Assembly (NCBI GenBank): GCA_016285615.1
Contig: JAEERB010000129.1
Coordinates: 1 to 6,854 of the forward strand
Origin: Bacteroidales bacterium
GTDB taxonomy: Bacteria > Bacteroidota > Bacteroidia > Bacteroidales > WCHB1-69
Reading direction: 5' to 3'
DNA: 6,854 nucleotides
Of the stretch, positions 1-5,719 are shown piece after piece. The notes beneath the pieces were generated by a model, which made no database searches, was not told where the DNA came from, and saw nothing but the letters and a program-made list of their open reading frames with translations. The position numbers were made by a program, and so were the translations under genes. Position 1 is the stretch's first letter, and each line of letters begins with the position of its first letter.

Positions 1-1289
1 AACGCCTGATAGGCATCACCCATCGTGTTGTATATCTGCGCCAACTGACGACTGTCGTAAGAATAGGTAGAAGCCGCTTTCAGATATTCCAATGCCTTGG
101 TCGGATTCCCCTCCTTTTGAAAAGCGCGACCCAAGCAATACATCATAGAAGCGTTCGACGGGAAGAGTTCCGACAAATCCTTTTCACAACTTATAATTGT
201 CTTATAGTCTTTTAATTGCGAAAGCACAAAAAGATAATCTTCCCAGATGGTGAAATGGGTATTATCCATAGACAACGACCGCTCAAAAGCCATCTTTGCA
301 TCCTCATACTTACCCATATTGAGTTTCAGGATGCCCATTGTGGCCCATCCTTCCACCATATCGGGATGCACTTCCACAAATGTGGATGCCAACTTCTCAC
401 AGCGGCTTTGCGTTTGCGCATTACCACGGTTTTTCATGGCCGCAGTAAGATACTGTTTGAGGTATGTCAATTTCTCGTCGGCTGCCAGCTCATGACTTTG
501 GAAAGCCCTGAGCAACACATTGTAATAATTATCCTCATCGCCCTTCTGCTGATAATAATTGGCCATAGCCATATTGGCGTAGGGATCGTTAGGGGCAATT
601 TCGGCAGCCCTCTTATAGTAAGTCAGCGCCTTTTCGGGCATACCGTTAGTGAGATAGATATTGCCGGCATTCACATAGTGTTTCGGTTCATAAGGAAACT
701 CCTTAATCAGCTTGTCGTACTCACCTGCTGCACGCTTTACATCATTGAAATAGAGCCAGATATTCTTCTTCGCCTCGGTAATTTCCTCATTGTAACCTAT
801 CAAAATCTCAATCTGGTCGTAGGTTTTGACAACATTCTTATACTGTTCATTGTTCAAATAGGCCTGACTCAGCGAGATAAGATACTGCTCGTTGGCGGGC
901 TGAAGCTTGCAAATCTCTTTCCACAACTTGGTTGAAGCGGCATAATCGTTCATCAGGTCGTAAGTCTCTGCCAGCATCACCTTATACCATATATTCTTCT
1001 TATCCAGCTTGATAGCCTCCTGCAAATAGTACGAAGCGCCTGCATATTCCTTCTGTTGGTTTCTGATTTTGGCCAGCATAAAATAGGACGCATCGTGACT
1101 TGGATTTTTGGAGAGGACATAACGGAAAGATGTCTCGGCCGATTTGTAATCCGCCGAATAGAACTCGCGAAGCCCATCGGCAAACTTCTGCGACAGCATA
1201 TTTTCGGTCTGTTGGTCAATGGTTTGAGCCGACGCCAGCATTACAGCCGAAACGAAGAAAAAGAATAGGATGCGTCGCAAAGTTTTCAT
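1..1289 (-). CDS. Exported tetratricopeptide-repeat protein, 3' end beyond the window
   Basis: An open frame of 429 codons runs from ATG at 1289-1287 to the left edge without a stop, so the C-terminus is missing. The first 21 residues are a classic signal peptide: MKTLRR, a hydrophobic run (ILFFFFVSAVML), then ASA before QTIDQQ. There is no lipobox cysteine, so it is probably periplasmic or loosely envelope-bound. The rest is helical with repeated TPR signatures about every 34 residues. The clearest lie near residues 36-96 (YSADYKSAETSFRYVL, then EYAGASYYLQEAIKLD), 205-235 (NAGNIYLTNGMPEKALTYYK) and 316-345 (MGILKLNMGKYEDAKMAFER); another begins near 384. TPR arrays are protein-binding scaffolds; no catalytic domain is seen. 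From memory, Bacteroidales often have such a gene beside a DUF4292 lipoprotein and an EnvC-like murein hydrolase activator, but those would lie outside the window, so that link is unproven. It follows tRNA-Leu and its terminator, so it needs its own promoter. Confidence 0.88.
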   Translation of the reverse strand, partial: MKTLRRILFFFFVSAVMLASAQTIDQQTENMLSQKFADGLREFYSADYKSAETSFRYVLSKNPSHDASYFMLAKIRNQQKEYAGASYYLQEAIKLDKKNIWYKVMLAETYDLMNDYAASTKLWKEICKLQPANEQYLISLSQAYLNNEQYKNVVKTYDQIEILIGYNEEITEAKKNIWLYFNDVKRAAGEYDKLIKEFPYEPKHYVNAGNIYLTNGMPEKALTYYKRAAEIAPNDPYANMAMANYYQQKGDEDNYYNVLLRAFQSHELAADEKLTYLKQYLTAAMKNRGNAQTQSRCEKLASTFVEVHPDMVEGWATMGILKLNMGKYEDAKMAFERSLSMDNTHFTIWEDYLFVLSQLKDYKTIISCEKDLSELFPSNASMMYCLGRAFQKEGNPTKALEYLKAASTYSYDSRQLAQIYNTMGDAYQA

Positions 1290-1335
1290 GAATTATCAAA
1301 CGGAATAATGGAAGAATTATTACATTTTCACATTG

Positions 1336-1361
1336 CAATAATACAACAAAAATCAGTCAAA
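1336..1361 (-). promoter_or_regulatory. Weak candidate promoter for the TPR gene
   Basis: The 91-nt gap between the tRNA terminator and the TPR start must hold a promoter if the terminator is efficient. The best match on the minus strand is TATTATTG at 1343-1336, one base off the Bacteroidetes TAnnTTTG -7 box, with TTTG at 1361-1358 upstream. The 14-nt gap between them is shorter than the usual 19-21 nt, so the pairing may be chance. Nothing else is evident in this gap. Confidence 0.22.
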
Positions 1362-1380
1362 TTGGCGGGAAAATATTCAT

Positions 1381-1421
1381 AAAAAAAGAGCCTTGAATCA
1401 ACAATGTTCAAGGCTTCTTTT
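1381..1421 (-). terminator. Rho-independent terminator after tRNA-Leu
   Basis: On the minus strand a perfect 9-bp stem (AGCCTTGAA with TTCAAGGCT, positions 1415-1407 and 1397-1389) with a 9-nt loop is followed at once by CTTTTTTT (1388-1381). It starts 12 nt after the tRNA 3' end, which is the normal layout for a monocistronic tRNA. A short T tract (1418-1421) also follows the stem on the plus strand, but no plus-strand gene needs it. Confidence 0.88.
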
Positions 1422-1427
1422 GCTTTG

Positions 1428-1511
1428 TACCCGGGGCCGGGATCGAACCGGCACGAGTGTTACCTCATCGGTTTTTGAGACCGACGCGTCTACCAATTCC
1501 GCCACCTGGGC
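1428..1511 (-). tRNA. tRNA-Leu (anticodon CAA)
   Basis: The reverse complement folds as an 84-nt class II tRNA. It has acceptor strand GCCCAGG, a D arm with stem GCG/CGC and the AATTGGTAGA loop, anticodon stem TCGGT/ACCGA around loop CTCAAAA (anticodon CAA, reading UUG codons), a 15-nt variable arm with GAG/CTC stem, T stem GCCGG/CCGGC around TTCGATC, and 3' strand CCCGGGT plus discriminator A. A long variable arm with A73 is typical of tRNA-Leu. CCA is not encoded: the genome reads C-A-A after A73, so it must be added enzymatically. One oddity is that position 5 (A) faces position 68 (C), a mismatch in an otherwise paired acceptor stem; G1-U72 is a wobble, as in E. coli tRNA-Leu. Confidence 0.95.
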
Positions 1512-1521
1512 AATTCGGCCG

Positions 1522-1529
1522 CAAAAATA
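1522..1529 (-). promoter_or_regulatory. Bacteroidetes -7 box (TATTTTTG) for tRNA-Leu
   Basis: TATTTTTG on the minus strand is an exact match to the TAnnTTTG element of the Bacteroidetes primary sigma factor. It ends 10 nt before the first tRNA base, which would place the start site a few nucleotides upstream of the tRNA and leave a very short 5' leader. The -33 region has only a weak match (TTCG) and overlaps the AT-rich inverted repeat immediately upstream. Confidence 0.68.
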
Positions 1530-1531
1530 AT

Positions 1532-1566
1532 AATTTTTTTCATTCGTTTCACGAATTAAAAAAATT
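1532..1566. repeat. AT-rich 35-nt inverted repeat just upstream of the tRNA promoter
   Basis: AATTTTTTT-C-ATTCGT, loop TTC, then ACGAAT-T-AAAAAAATT. Fifteen of 16 positions pair; only C1541 and T1557 do not. It begins 3 bp upstream of the -7 box of tRNA-Leu and covers its -33 region. It could be an operator-like dyad, part of a transcription stop for the upstream exported-protein gene, or simply a feature of AT-rich spacer DNA. The sequence alone does not decide. Confidence 0.7.
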
Positions 1567-1621
1567 TAAATCAAAGTTCAGAGTTCAAAATCCAAAATCT
1601 ATTCTGAACTCTGAATTTTGA
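1558..1621 (-). terminator. Hairpin and T tract after the exported-protein gene
   Basis: It begins 6 nt after the stop codon of the 716-residue gene. A perfect 11-bp stem (TTCAGAGTTCA at 1577-1587 and TGAACTCTGAA at 1605-1615) extends outward with TCAAAG/TTTTGA through one G-U pair to about 17 bp, with a 17-nt loop. On the minus strand it is followed by TTTAAATTTTTTT (1570-1558). The stem is AT-rich but long, and the place is right for a terminator separating this gene from tRNA-Leu. The words in it (TTCAGAGTTCA, CCAAAATC) are of the kind often seen in Bacteroidetes spacers, so it may also be a dispersed repeat. Confidence 0.6.
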
Positions 1622-1626
1622 ATTTA

Positions 1627-3777
1627 TTATTCTTCCCACAACCACCAACGTGCCTTGTAAATCTTGGCACCGCTACGCTCTAACACAACCTCGCCCGTAT
1701 TGAAATCGAGCACGTGTGAGGTCCACCAGCTCTCTTCCGGTATAGCGCAAATGGTTCTGAAGCCCTTCGGACCTGTGGAAACACTCTTGACAGCCTCATG
1801 ATTATAACATTGGCACACTGTAAAAGTGTTGGTATTGGGGTCAAACTCATATACTTGTTCGTCTGTTGTCATAATATAACGGTCTTCATTCCAGATTTTT
1901 ACAAAATCATGACCATAATTACAACCCGTGGGGAAAGGAATAATTTGCAAAGTGCTTAACGCACCAGTAGTTTCGTTATATGCAATTTTATACAGGTCGT
2001 TTTGGCCTGCCGACCAAAGACAATTACGCTTTTTATCCCATACCACATTGTGTCCGCAGGGGAAAGCCATAGTATACACAGGGGCGGTTTGTTTTACTTT
2101 GTTTTCATCTATGTTATACACCTTCAGCTGATTGCCCGCAGTATTAGAACATACCACACGGTTATTAGGTAACACTTCGATGGAATGCGTATTGCCATAA
2201 ACACCATCACCAGAGTCTTTCCCGGGATTGGCCAAGAAAATCAGTTTGCTGTCGCTGAGACGAACGATAGCGGCACCACCTCCTGAAGCGACACCCATCA
2301 AACAAGTACCATTGAAGCAAGGCTTTGCATCCGAAACATTGTTAAAACTATAACCAGATGAAGATACAGTGGAGTTGGAAGTAGGTTTCCATGACCACAC
2401 CTTTTCGCCCGTTTTCAAATTATAGATATTATAGGTCTGCGTAGCCTGCTCGCATAGCACGATGAGTTGCTCACGAGGATCTTCAGGAGCAGCCTTGGTC
2501 TTAAAGGGGAGATTGTCGCCATAAACCGTGCCCTGACTATTGGTAGCGTATGCGCGTGCGTAATACATCTTTTCAGCTTCCAAGCCTTCCAGTTTAGCTG
2601 AGAAAGAGCCTGTGCCGCTACCAACCACCTTAAATGAACCAGATTCAATGGTGGGATTCATCTGCAGTCCCCAGCAAACGCCGTAGGCGGTCACAGCATC
2701 ACCGCCATCGGAAACCACTTCGCCATAGAAAGTGGCCGATTCATACGTAATGCTGCCCACGCTGAGCGTGCGCACAACGGGCAGTGATTTTTGGGTAGTG
2801 GTGAAGGTCATTTCGTTACCGTAGGCTGTGCCGCAGCTATTGTCGGCAAACGCACGAACATAATAAGTAACACCCGAAGTCAAGCCTTCGATTTTTCCCG
2901 AGAAGACACCCAGTCCTGCACCAGCAGCCAACACATGGGTCTCTTTGGTTGGATTGGGATTGATATCCCAGCAAAAGCCGCGAGCCGACACCGAGTCATA
3001 GCCATCAGAAACAACTGTACCATAGATTGTTGCTGCTACAGATTCAATATCATCCACCTTGTCTGTTGTTACCGTCGGCATTTGTTTCTGCGTTTCGGCA
3101 AACGAGAGCGTAATGGTCTGTGATGCTGTCTGACTCTGTTTAACCAACGCACTTTGGCAAACATCTCCATTGATGGTAGCATAACCAACATAGCACATCG
3201 TATCACCCAACTCAAACGGTTTGTCGATTGCACCCTTCGAAGCCTTCAACTCATTGGAACACAAAGTATTTAATCCTAAATATTCAACCTTATTTGCACC
3301 ACCTTTTCCCAAATGAATCATCTTGATAGAAGCCTGATGTGAGCCGGCGCAAGCGACAAGCAGATAGGTTTGAGGCTGCGACAGACACACCTTGAAAAGG
3401 TGCTCACCAGCAGACAGTTGTCTCTGGAAGCCAGTCACTTTCTTTCCTTGGATATCATATATGGCCAGATTAACTTTTTCACTACCAGGCGACTGCAGGG
3501 TAACCATTGTCTCACCTTCAAATGGGTTTGGCGTATTTTGCGACAAGGAAAAGCTATGGTCGTTGTATGCCTTCACGCCCGTTTCGTATGACATTTCGCA
3601 AACCGTATCGGGCCAAACCAACGTTTCGGTCCATACCTTTGACTGATTCACAACCCGTACATGATCGAATTGGACTCTCTGATTTTGAGCGTCTTGGGCC
3701 GTAAAAGTAAGCGTAATCGTTTGTGCATTAGCAAAAACAAATGCAAAGAAAAGCGAAGTAAGGAAAAGTTTTTTCAT
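1627..3777 (-). CDS. Exported multidomain protein: T9SS-like domain, two Fn3-like repeats, DUF6528-like C-terminus
   Basis: A 716-residue protein starting at ATG 3777. This start gives a clean signal peptide (MKKLFLTSLFFAFVFANA, cleavage before QT) and sits about 20 nt below a predicted transcription start. After a short beta segment, residues 76-157 resemble a T9SS type A sorting domain: SQNTPNPF, VNLAIYDIQGKKV, LSAGEHLF, SIKMIHLG. Residues 234-327 and 333-427 are two Fn3-like repeats with shared GFCW/GVCW, YYVRAFA/YYARAYA and GTAYG/GTVYG motifs. Residues 433-716 look like a beta-propeller with HSIEVLPNNRVV, CGHNVVWDKK, YGHDF and a KIYKARWW end. As I recall the family this matches DUF6528, which has no assigned function; I infer a surface or periplasmic binding role. 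The protein has 19 cysteines, unusually many for an exported protein. It lacks a C-terminal sorting domain and a lipobox. It is flanked by its own promoter box and a terminator, so it is probably monocistronic. Confidence 0.87.
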   Translation of the reverse strand: MKKLFLTSLFFAFVFANAQTITLTFTAQDAQNQRVQFDHVRVVNQSKVWTETLVWPDTVCEMSYETGVKAYNDHSFSLSQNTPNPFEGETMVTLQSPGSEKVNLAIYDIQGKKVTGFQRQLSAGEHLFKVCLSQPQTYLLVACAGSHQASIKMIHLGKGGANKVEYLGLNTLCSNELKASKGAIDKPFELGDTMCYVGYATINGDVCQSALVKQSQTASQTITLSFAETQKQMPTVTTDKVDDIESVAATIYGTVVSDGYDSVSARGFCWDINPNPTKETHVLAAGAGLGVFSGKIEGLTSGVTYYVRAFADNSCGTAYGNEMTFTTTQKSLPVVRTLSVGSITYESATFYGEVVSDGGDAVTAYGVCWGLQMNPTIESGSFKVVGSGTGSFSAKLEGLEAEKMYYARAYATNSQGTVYGDNLPFKTKAAPEDPREQLIVLCEQATQTYNIYNLKTGEKVWSWKPTSNSTVSSSGYSFNNVSDAKPCFNGTCLMGVASGGGAAIVRLSDSKLIFLANPGKDSGDGVYGNTHSIEVLPNNRVVCSNTAGNQLKVYNIDENKVKQTAPVYTMAFPCGHNVVWDKKRNCLWSAGQNDLYKIAYNETTGALSTLQIIPFPTGCNYGHDFVKIWNEDRYIMTTDEQVYEFDPNTNTFTVCQCYNHEAVKSVSTGPKGFRTICAIPEESWWTSHVLDFNTGEVVLERSGAKIYKARWWLWEE
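2497..3078 (-). repeat. Two tandem Fn3-like domain repeats within the exported protein
   Basis: Protein-level tandem repeat of about 94 residues (residues 234-327 and 333-427). Shared order in both copies: P-V-T/R, a YGTVVSDG/YGEVVSDG strand, GFCW/GVCW, NPT, an acidic or glycine-rich turn, SGKIEGL/SAKLEGL, YYVRAFA/YYARAYA, GTAYG/GTVYG, and a final FTT or FKT. In Bacteroidetes such modules act as spacers in surface proteins. The copies have diverged clearly, so this is not a recent duplication. Confidence 0.8.
3307..3552 (-). other. T9SS sorting-like domain placed near the N-terminus of the exported protein
   Basis: Residues 76-157 read like a T9SS C-terminal domain in the expected order: NTPNPFEGETMVTL, then YDIQGKKVTGF, then LSAGEHLFKV, TYLLVA and SIKMIHLG. 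A true sorting signal sits at the very end of a substrate, but here about 560 residues follow it. I recall a similar N-terminal placement in other Bacteroidales proteins that carry a FISUMP domain, so it may be a structural sandwich of an established architecture and not an export signal. Confidence 0.65.
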
Positions 3778-3801
3778 AAAGCTAATGGGGTTTTAAGGCG
3801 G

Positions 3802-3809
3802 CAAAAATA
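3802..3809 (-). promoter_or_regulatory. Bacteroidetes -7 box (TATTTTTG) for the exported-protein gene
   Basis: An exact TAnnTTTG element on the minus strand, in the 78-nt gap after dus. A start site 6-7 nt downstream would give a 5' leader of about 18-20 nt before ATG 3777. No clear TTG appears at the -33 position, and no Shine-Dalgarno sequence precedes the ATG, as is usual in this phylum. Confidence 0.62.
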
Positions 3810-3855
3810 CGAAAAAATATAGTTTTTAGTTGTTAGCAGAGAGTCTCTGTAGATA

Positions 3856-4815
3856 TTATTTTGTAAAGATGTGATTAATCGCGTCTCTGCTCTTCTGCTC
3901 AAATGCCACAAGATCATCCTCGCGCAAAAGTTGCTGCAGTTGGAGATCCGACAGGTCGCAAAAAACGGCGAAATAGTGCCATAATTCTTTGAGACTGTTC
4001 AAGATACCTTTATCGGTAAGGCCAGAGGCGTGCCAAGAATCAAGCAAATCGGCGTAGAAGATGCTAAAGCGTTGTTTGTCAACAGCTTCATCCGACGACT
4101 TGATCTGCTCAGCGAGGAAAGGATTGCGCAGGAGTCCGCGGCCCAGCATCCATTGACGAATAGTAGGATAGTGTTGCTGCAACCGTTGATAGTCGGCTAC
4201 GCTCCATACATCACCACTATAGACAACCTCGTGAGAAGTGGCGGCAAACAGGGTGTCGAAGGCGTCCCAATCGGGCAGACCCTCATACTGTTGCACCCCC
4301 AAGCGCGGATGGATGACGATAAAGTCCAGCGGATAAGACTCCAAACGGCGAAGCAACTCCAGACCTTCCTGCGGCGATTTCAAGCCGAGACGCATTTTGA
4401 TCGAAAAGCAGGCCGTCGTGCGTGCACACACCGCCTCGACCACTTTCTCCACCAAGTCGGGATGCGGCATCAGGCCACAACCGCGGCGCTTGCGAACAAT
4501 CTGCTGCATCGGACAACCAATGTTCCAGTTGGCAGCCGTGAAACCCATATCTGCCAATATGTGCAACGTATTGACAAACTGTACCGGGTCATTACCCATC
4601 AGTTGAGGCACAACTTTCAGGTTCTCATTATTTTGCGGCAAAATATCCTTCCACTGACGCGCCCTGACATTCGGTGCATCCACCACTGGCAGAAACGGCG
4701 CCATCACTTCATCAATCCCACCAAAATGGCGAAAAAAGAGATTACGGAACCGACTTACCGTCACTCCGTGCAACGGCGCCATCCAGAGCTTTATGTTTTC
4801 GTTTGAGGTTATCAT
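3856..4815 (-). CDS. dus: tRNA-dihydrouridine synthase
   Basis: A 319-residue FMN enzyme of the Dus family, which reduces specific uridines in the tRNA D loop to dihydrouridine using NADPH; cytoplasmic. Visible family marks in order: MAPLHGVT (12-19, FMN-binding start of the TIM barrel), PQLMG (70-74), NIGCP with the catalytic Cys101, SIKMRLG (Lys140 in the FMN/substrate site), IHPR (His169), and MLGRGLLRNPFL (223-234, phosphate binding), followed by a helical C-terminal domain typical of Dus. Length is normal. One deviation is that the usual NG[DE]-type strand is SGDVW (200-204), with Ser in place of Asn. The bacterial subclass (A, B or C) cannot be fixed by eye, so the symbol is generic. 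It lies 179 nt downstream of recO, across a repeat-rich spacer without a recognisable promoter box, so it may read through from porZ-recO or use a promoter I cannot see. A longer open frame on the opposite strand (4030-4806) is a shadow of this gene. Confidence 0.93.
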   Translation of the reverse strand: MITSNENIKLWMAPLHGVTVSRFRNLFFRHFGGIDEVMAPFLPVVDAPNVRARQWKDILPQNNENLKVVPQLMGNDPVQFVNTLHILADMGFTAANWNIGCPMQQIVRKRRGCGLMPHPDLVEKVVEAVCARTTACFSIKMRLGLKSPQEGLELLRRLESYPLDFIVIHPRLGVQQYEGLPDWDAFDTLFAATSHEVVYSGDVWSVADYQRLQQHYPTIRQWMLGRGLLRNPFLAEQIKSSDEAVDKQRFSIFYADLLDSWHASGLTDKGILNSLKELWHYFAVFCDLSDLQLQQLLREDDLVAFEQKSRDAINHIFTK

Positions 4816-4820
4816 TTATC

Positions 4821-4881
4821 GTTGAATCGTTGAAGTGTTTAATTGTTGAAGTGAGAAGTTAAGAAGTAAAGGAGTTAAGAA
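4821..4881. repeat. Short direct repeats upstream of dus
   Basis: GTTGAA at 4821, GTTGAAGTG at 4829-4837 and again at 4845-4853, then GAAGTTAAGAA (4855-4865) and GAGTTAAGAA (4872-4881). The spacing is irregular (8, 16, then about 17 nt). This looks like a decayed low-complexity array of the kind common in Bacteroidetes spacers. No coding function or binding site is assigned. Confidence 0.55.
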
Positions 4882-4891
4882 TTGTTGGTGT

Positions 4892-4940
4892 CATTCCGAG
4901 GCGGTGGTTGAGCTTGTCGAAACTACCGCCGAAGGAATCT
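4892..4940. repeat. Hairpin-forming intergenic repeat between recO and dus
   Basis: An outer arm ATTCC (4893-4897) pairs with GGAAT (4934-4938), and an inner arm GGCGGTGGTT (4900-4909) pairs with AACTACCGCC (4921-4930) through nine Watson-Crick pairs and one G-T pair, around an 11-nt loop. The flanks (TCATTCCGAG and GAAGGAATCT) and the core (TTGAGCTTGTCGAA) resemble words I recall as widespread in Bacteroidetes intergenic DNA, suggesting a REP-like dispersed element. It could fold in either transcript and might moderate recO-dus readthrough, but it lacks a following T tract on the minus strand. Confidence 0.7.
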
Positions 4941-4941
4941 A

Positions 4942-4966
4942 TTTGGTCTTTGTTCTTTGGTCTTTG
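4942..4966. repeat. 11-bp direct repeat downstream of recO
   Basis: TTTGGTCTTTG occurs twice (4942-4952 and 4956-4966) separated by TTC, followed by GAATTTTGATTT. On the gene strand this reads as a CAAAGACCAAA-type run about 30 nt after the recO stop. It resembles the TCAAA-rich spacer at 1571-1621 in word content. No function is evident. Confidence 0.6.
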
Positions 4967-4994
4967 AATTTTGATTTCCACAATTGCGGCATTT

Positions 4995-5717
4995 TTAGTT
5001 TAAAACATCACACAAGATACTCAGTGACTGTATATTAGACACCGACTCATTATGGGTTTCGAAGTATTGTACTAAGCCTCGCAACAAGTTCATGCGCACC
5101 GATTTATCTGGCAGCGGGACCGACTCCCCTTCCTCGATATGATTCAACAACTGTGACAGATAGTCACTGGCAGGTTGTTCGAGCGTGAGGTTTTCCACAT
5201 AATGATCTGAGAAACAAGCATCTTCAACAGAGAAATAGGGACATTTCTGCGAATAATTATTCTCTGGCATCAACCCTAAAATCTTAGCCAGCCGAATCAT
5301 AAAACGAATATGCACATCTGCCAACCTGCAATCGGGATCATCCAATTCCAGCAGACAACTTTCTAAAAAGGCGAAGAGGTTTTCATCCTCTGGCGCATTA
5401 AACAAGAGCTTGTACAACAGTTCATTATAGAAAAAGAGCACCGTACCTCGAACCACATCAAATGGAATGAGCGAGTAATGATGACTCACCACTACATCTC
5501 GAATGTAATGCAACTGCGACTGTTTGCGAAGGTCGAAATTGAGCTCCAACAGCGAAAGTTGGCCAAAGAGCGACTGATTGACTTTCGTCTTCTTCGAAAA
5601 GGCATGTTTTAGGATAAACGATTGGGTGCCAGCTTTTTCGGTATAGATTTTCACAATCAAATCACTATCCGAATATTTCGTTTTATGAAGAACAATCCCT
5701 TTGGTCTTGATAAACAT
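4995..5717 (-). CDS. recO: DNA repair protein RecO
   Basis: A 240-residue RecO, the usual family length. RecO loads RecA onto single-stranded DNA together with RecR (and RecF) in gap repair and recombination; cytoplasmic. The N-terminus carries the signature TKGIVLHKTKYSDSDLIVKI, the first strands of the OB fold (about 1-80), followed by Gly30 and SFILK. The remainder is the alpha-helical domain, including FFYNELLYKLL (95-105) and LAKILGLMPE (143-152). The four-cysteine zinc cluster known from some RecO proteins is not clearly present; only Cys159 and Cys168 lie in that region. The ATG lies 2 nt after the porZ stop (TAG-CT-ATG), so expression is probably translationally coupled to porZ and needs no promoter of its own. 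Confidence 0.95.
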   Translation of the reverse strand: MFIKTKGIVLHKTKYSDSDLIVKIYTEKAGTQSFILKHAFSKKTKVNQSLFGQLSLLELNFDLRKQSQLHYIRDVVVSHHYSLIPFDVVRGTVLFFYNELLYKLLFNAPEDENLFAFLESCLLELDDPDCRLADVHIRFMIRLAKILGLMPENNYSQKCPYFSVEDACFSDHYVENLTLEQPASDYLSQLLNHIEEGESVPLPDKSVRMNLLRGLVQYFETHNESVSNIQSLSILCDVLN

Positions 5718-5719
5718 AG

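Noticed and set aside
216..935. Plus-strand open frame of 239 codons
   Set aside because: It lies opposite the TPR gene, whose minus-strand frame has a signal peptide and repeated TPR motifs. The plus-strand product has no coherent domain.
3837..3849. Palindrome CAGAGAGTCTCTG as a dus terminator
   Set aside because: It lies 7 nt after the dus stop but gives only a 5-bp stem with a 3-nt loop, and the T tract follows about 20 nt later. Too weak to call.
4030..4806. Plus-strand open frame of 258 codons
   Set aside because: It is the complement of dus, which carries all catalytic motifs. The plus-strand translation is low-coherence and has no family resemblance.
4821..4966. CRISPR array or tandem regulatory array between recO and dus
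   Set aside because: The repeats are 6-11 nt, irregularly spaced and of several unrelated words, with no uniform spacers. This fits low-complexity Bacteroidetes spacer DNA.
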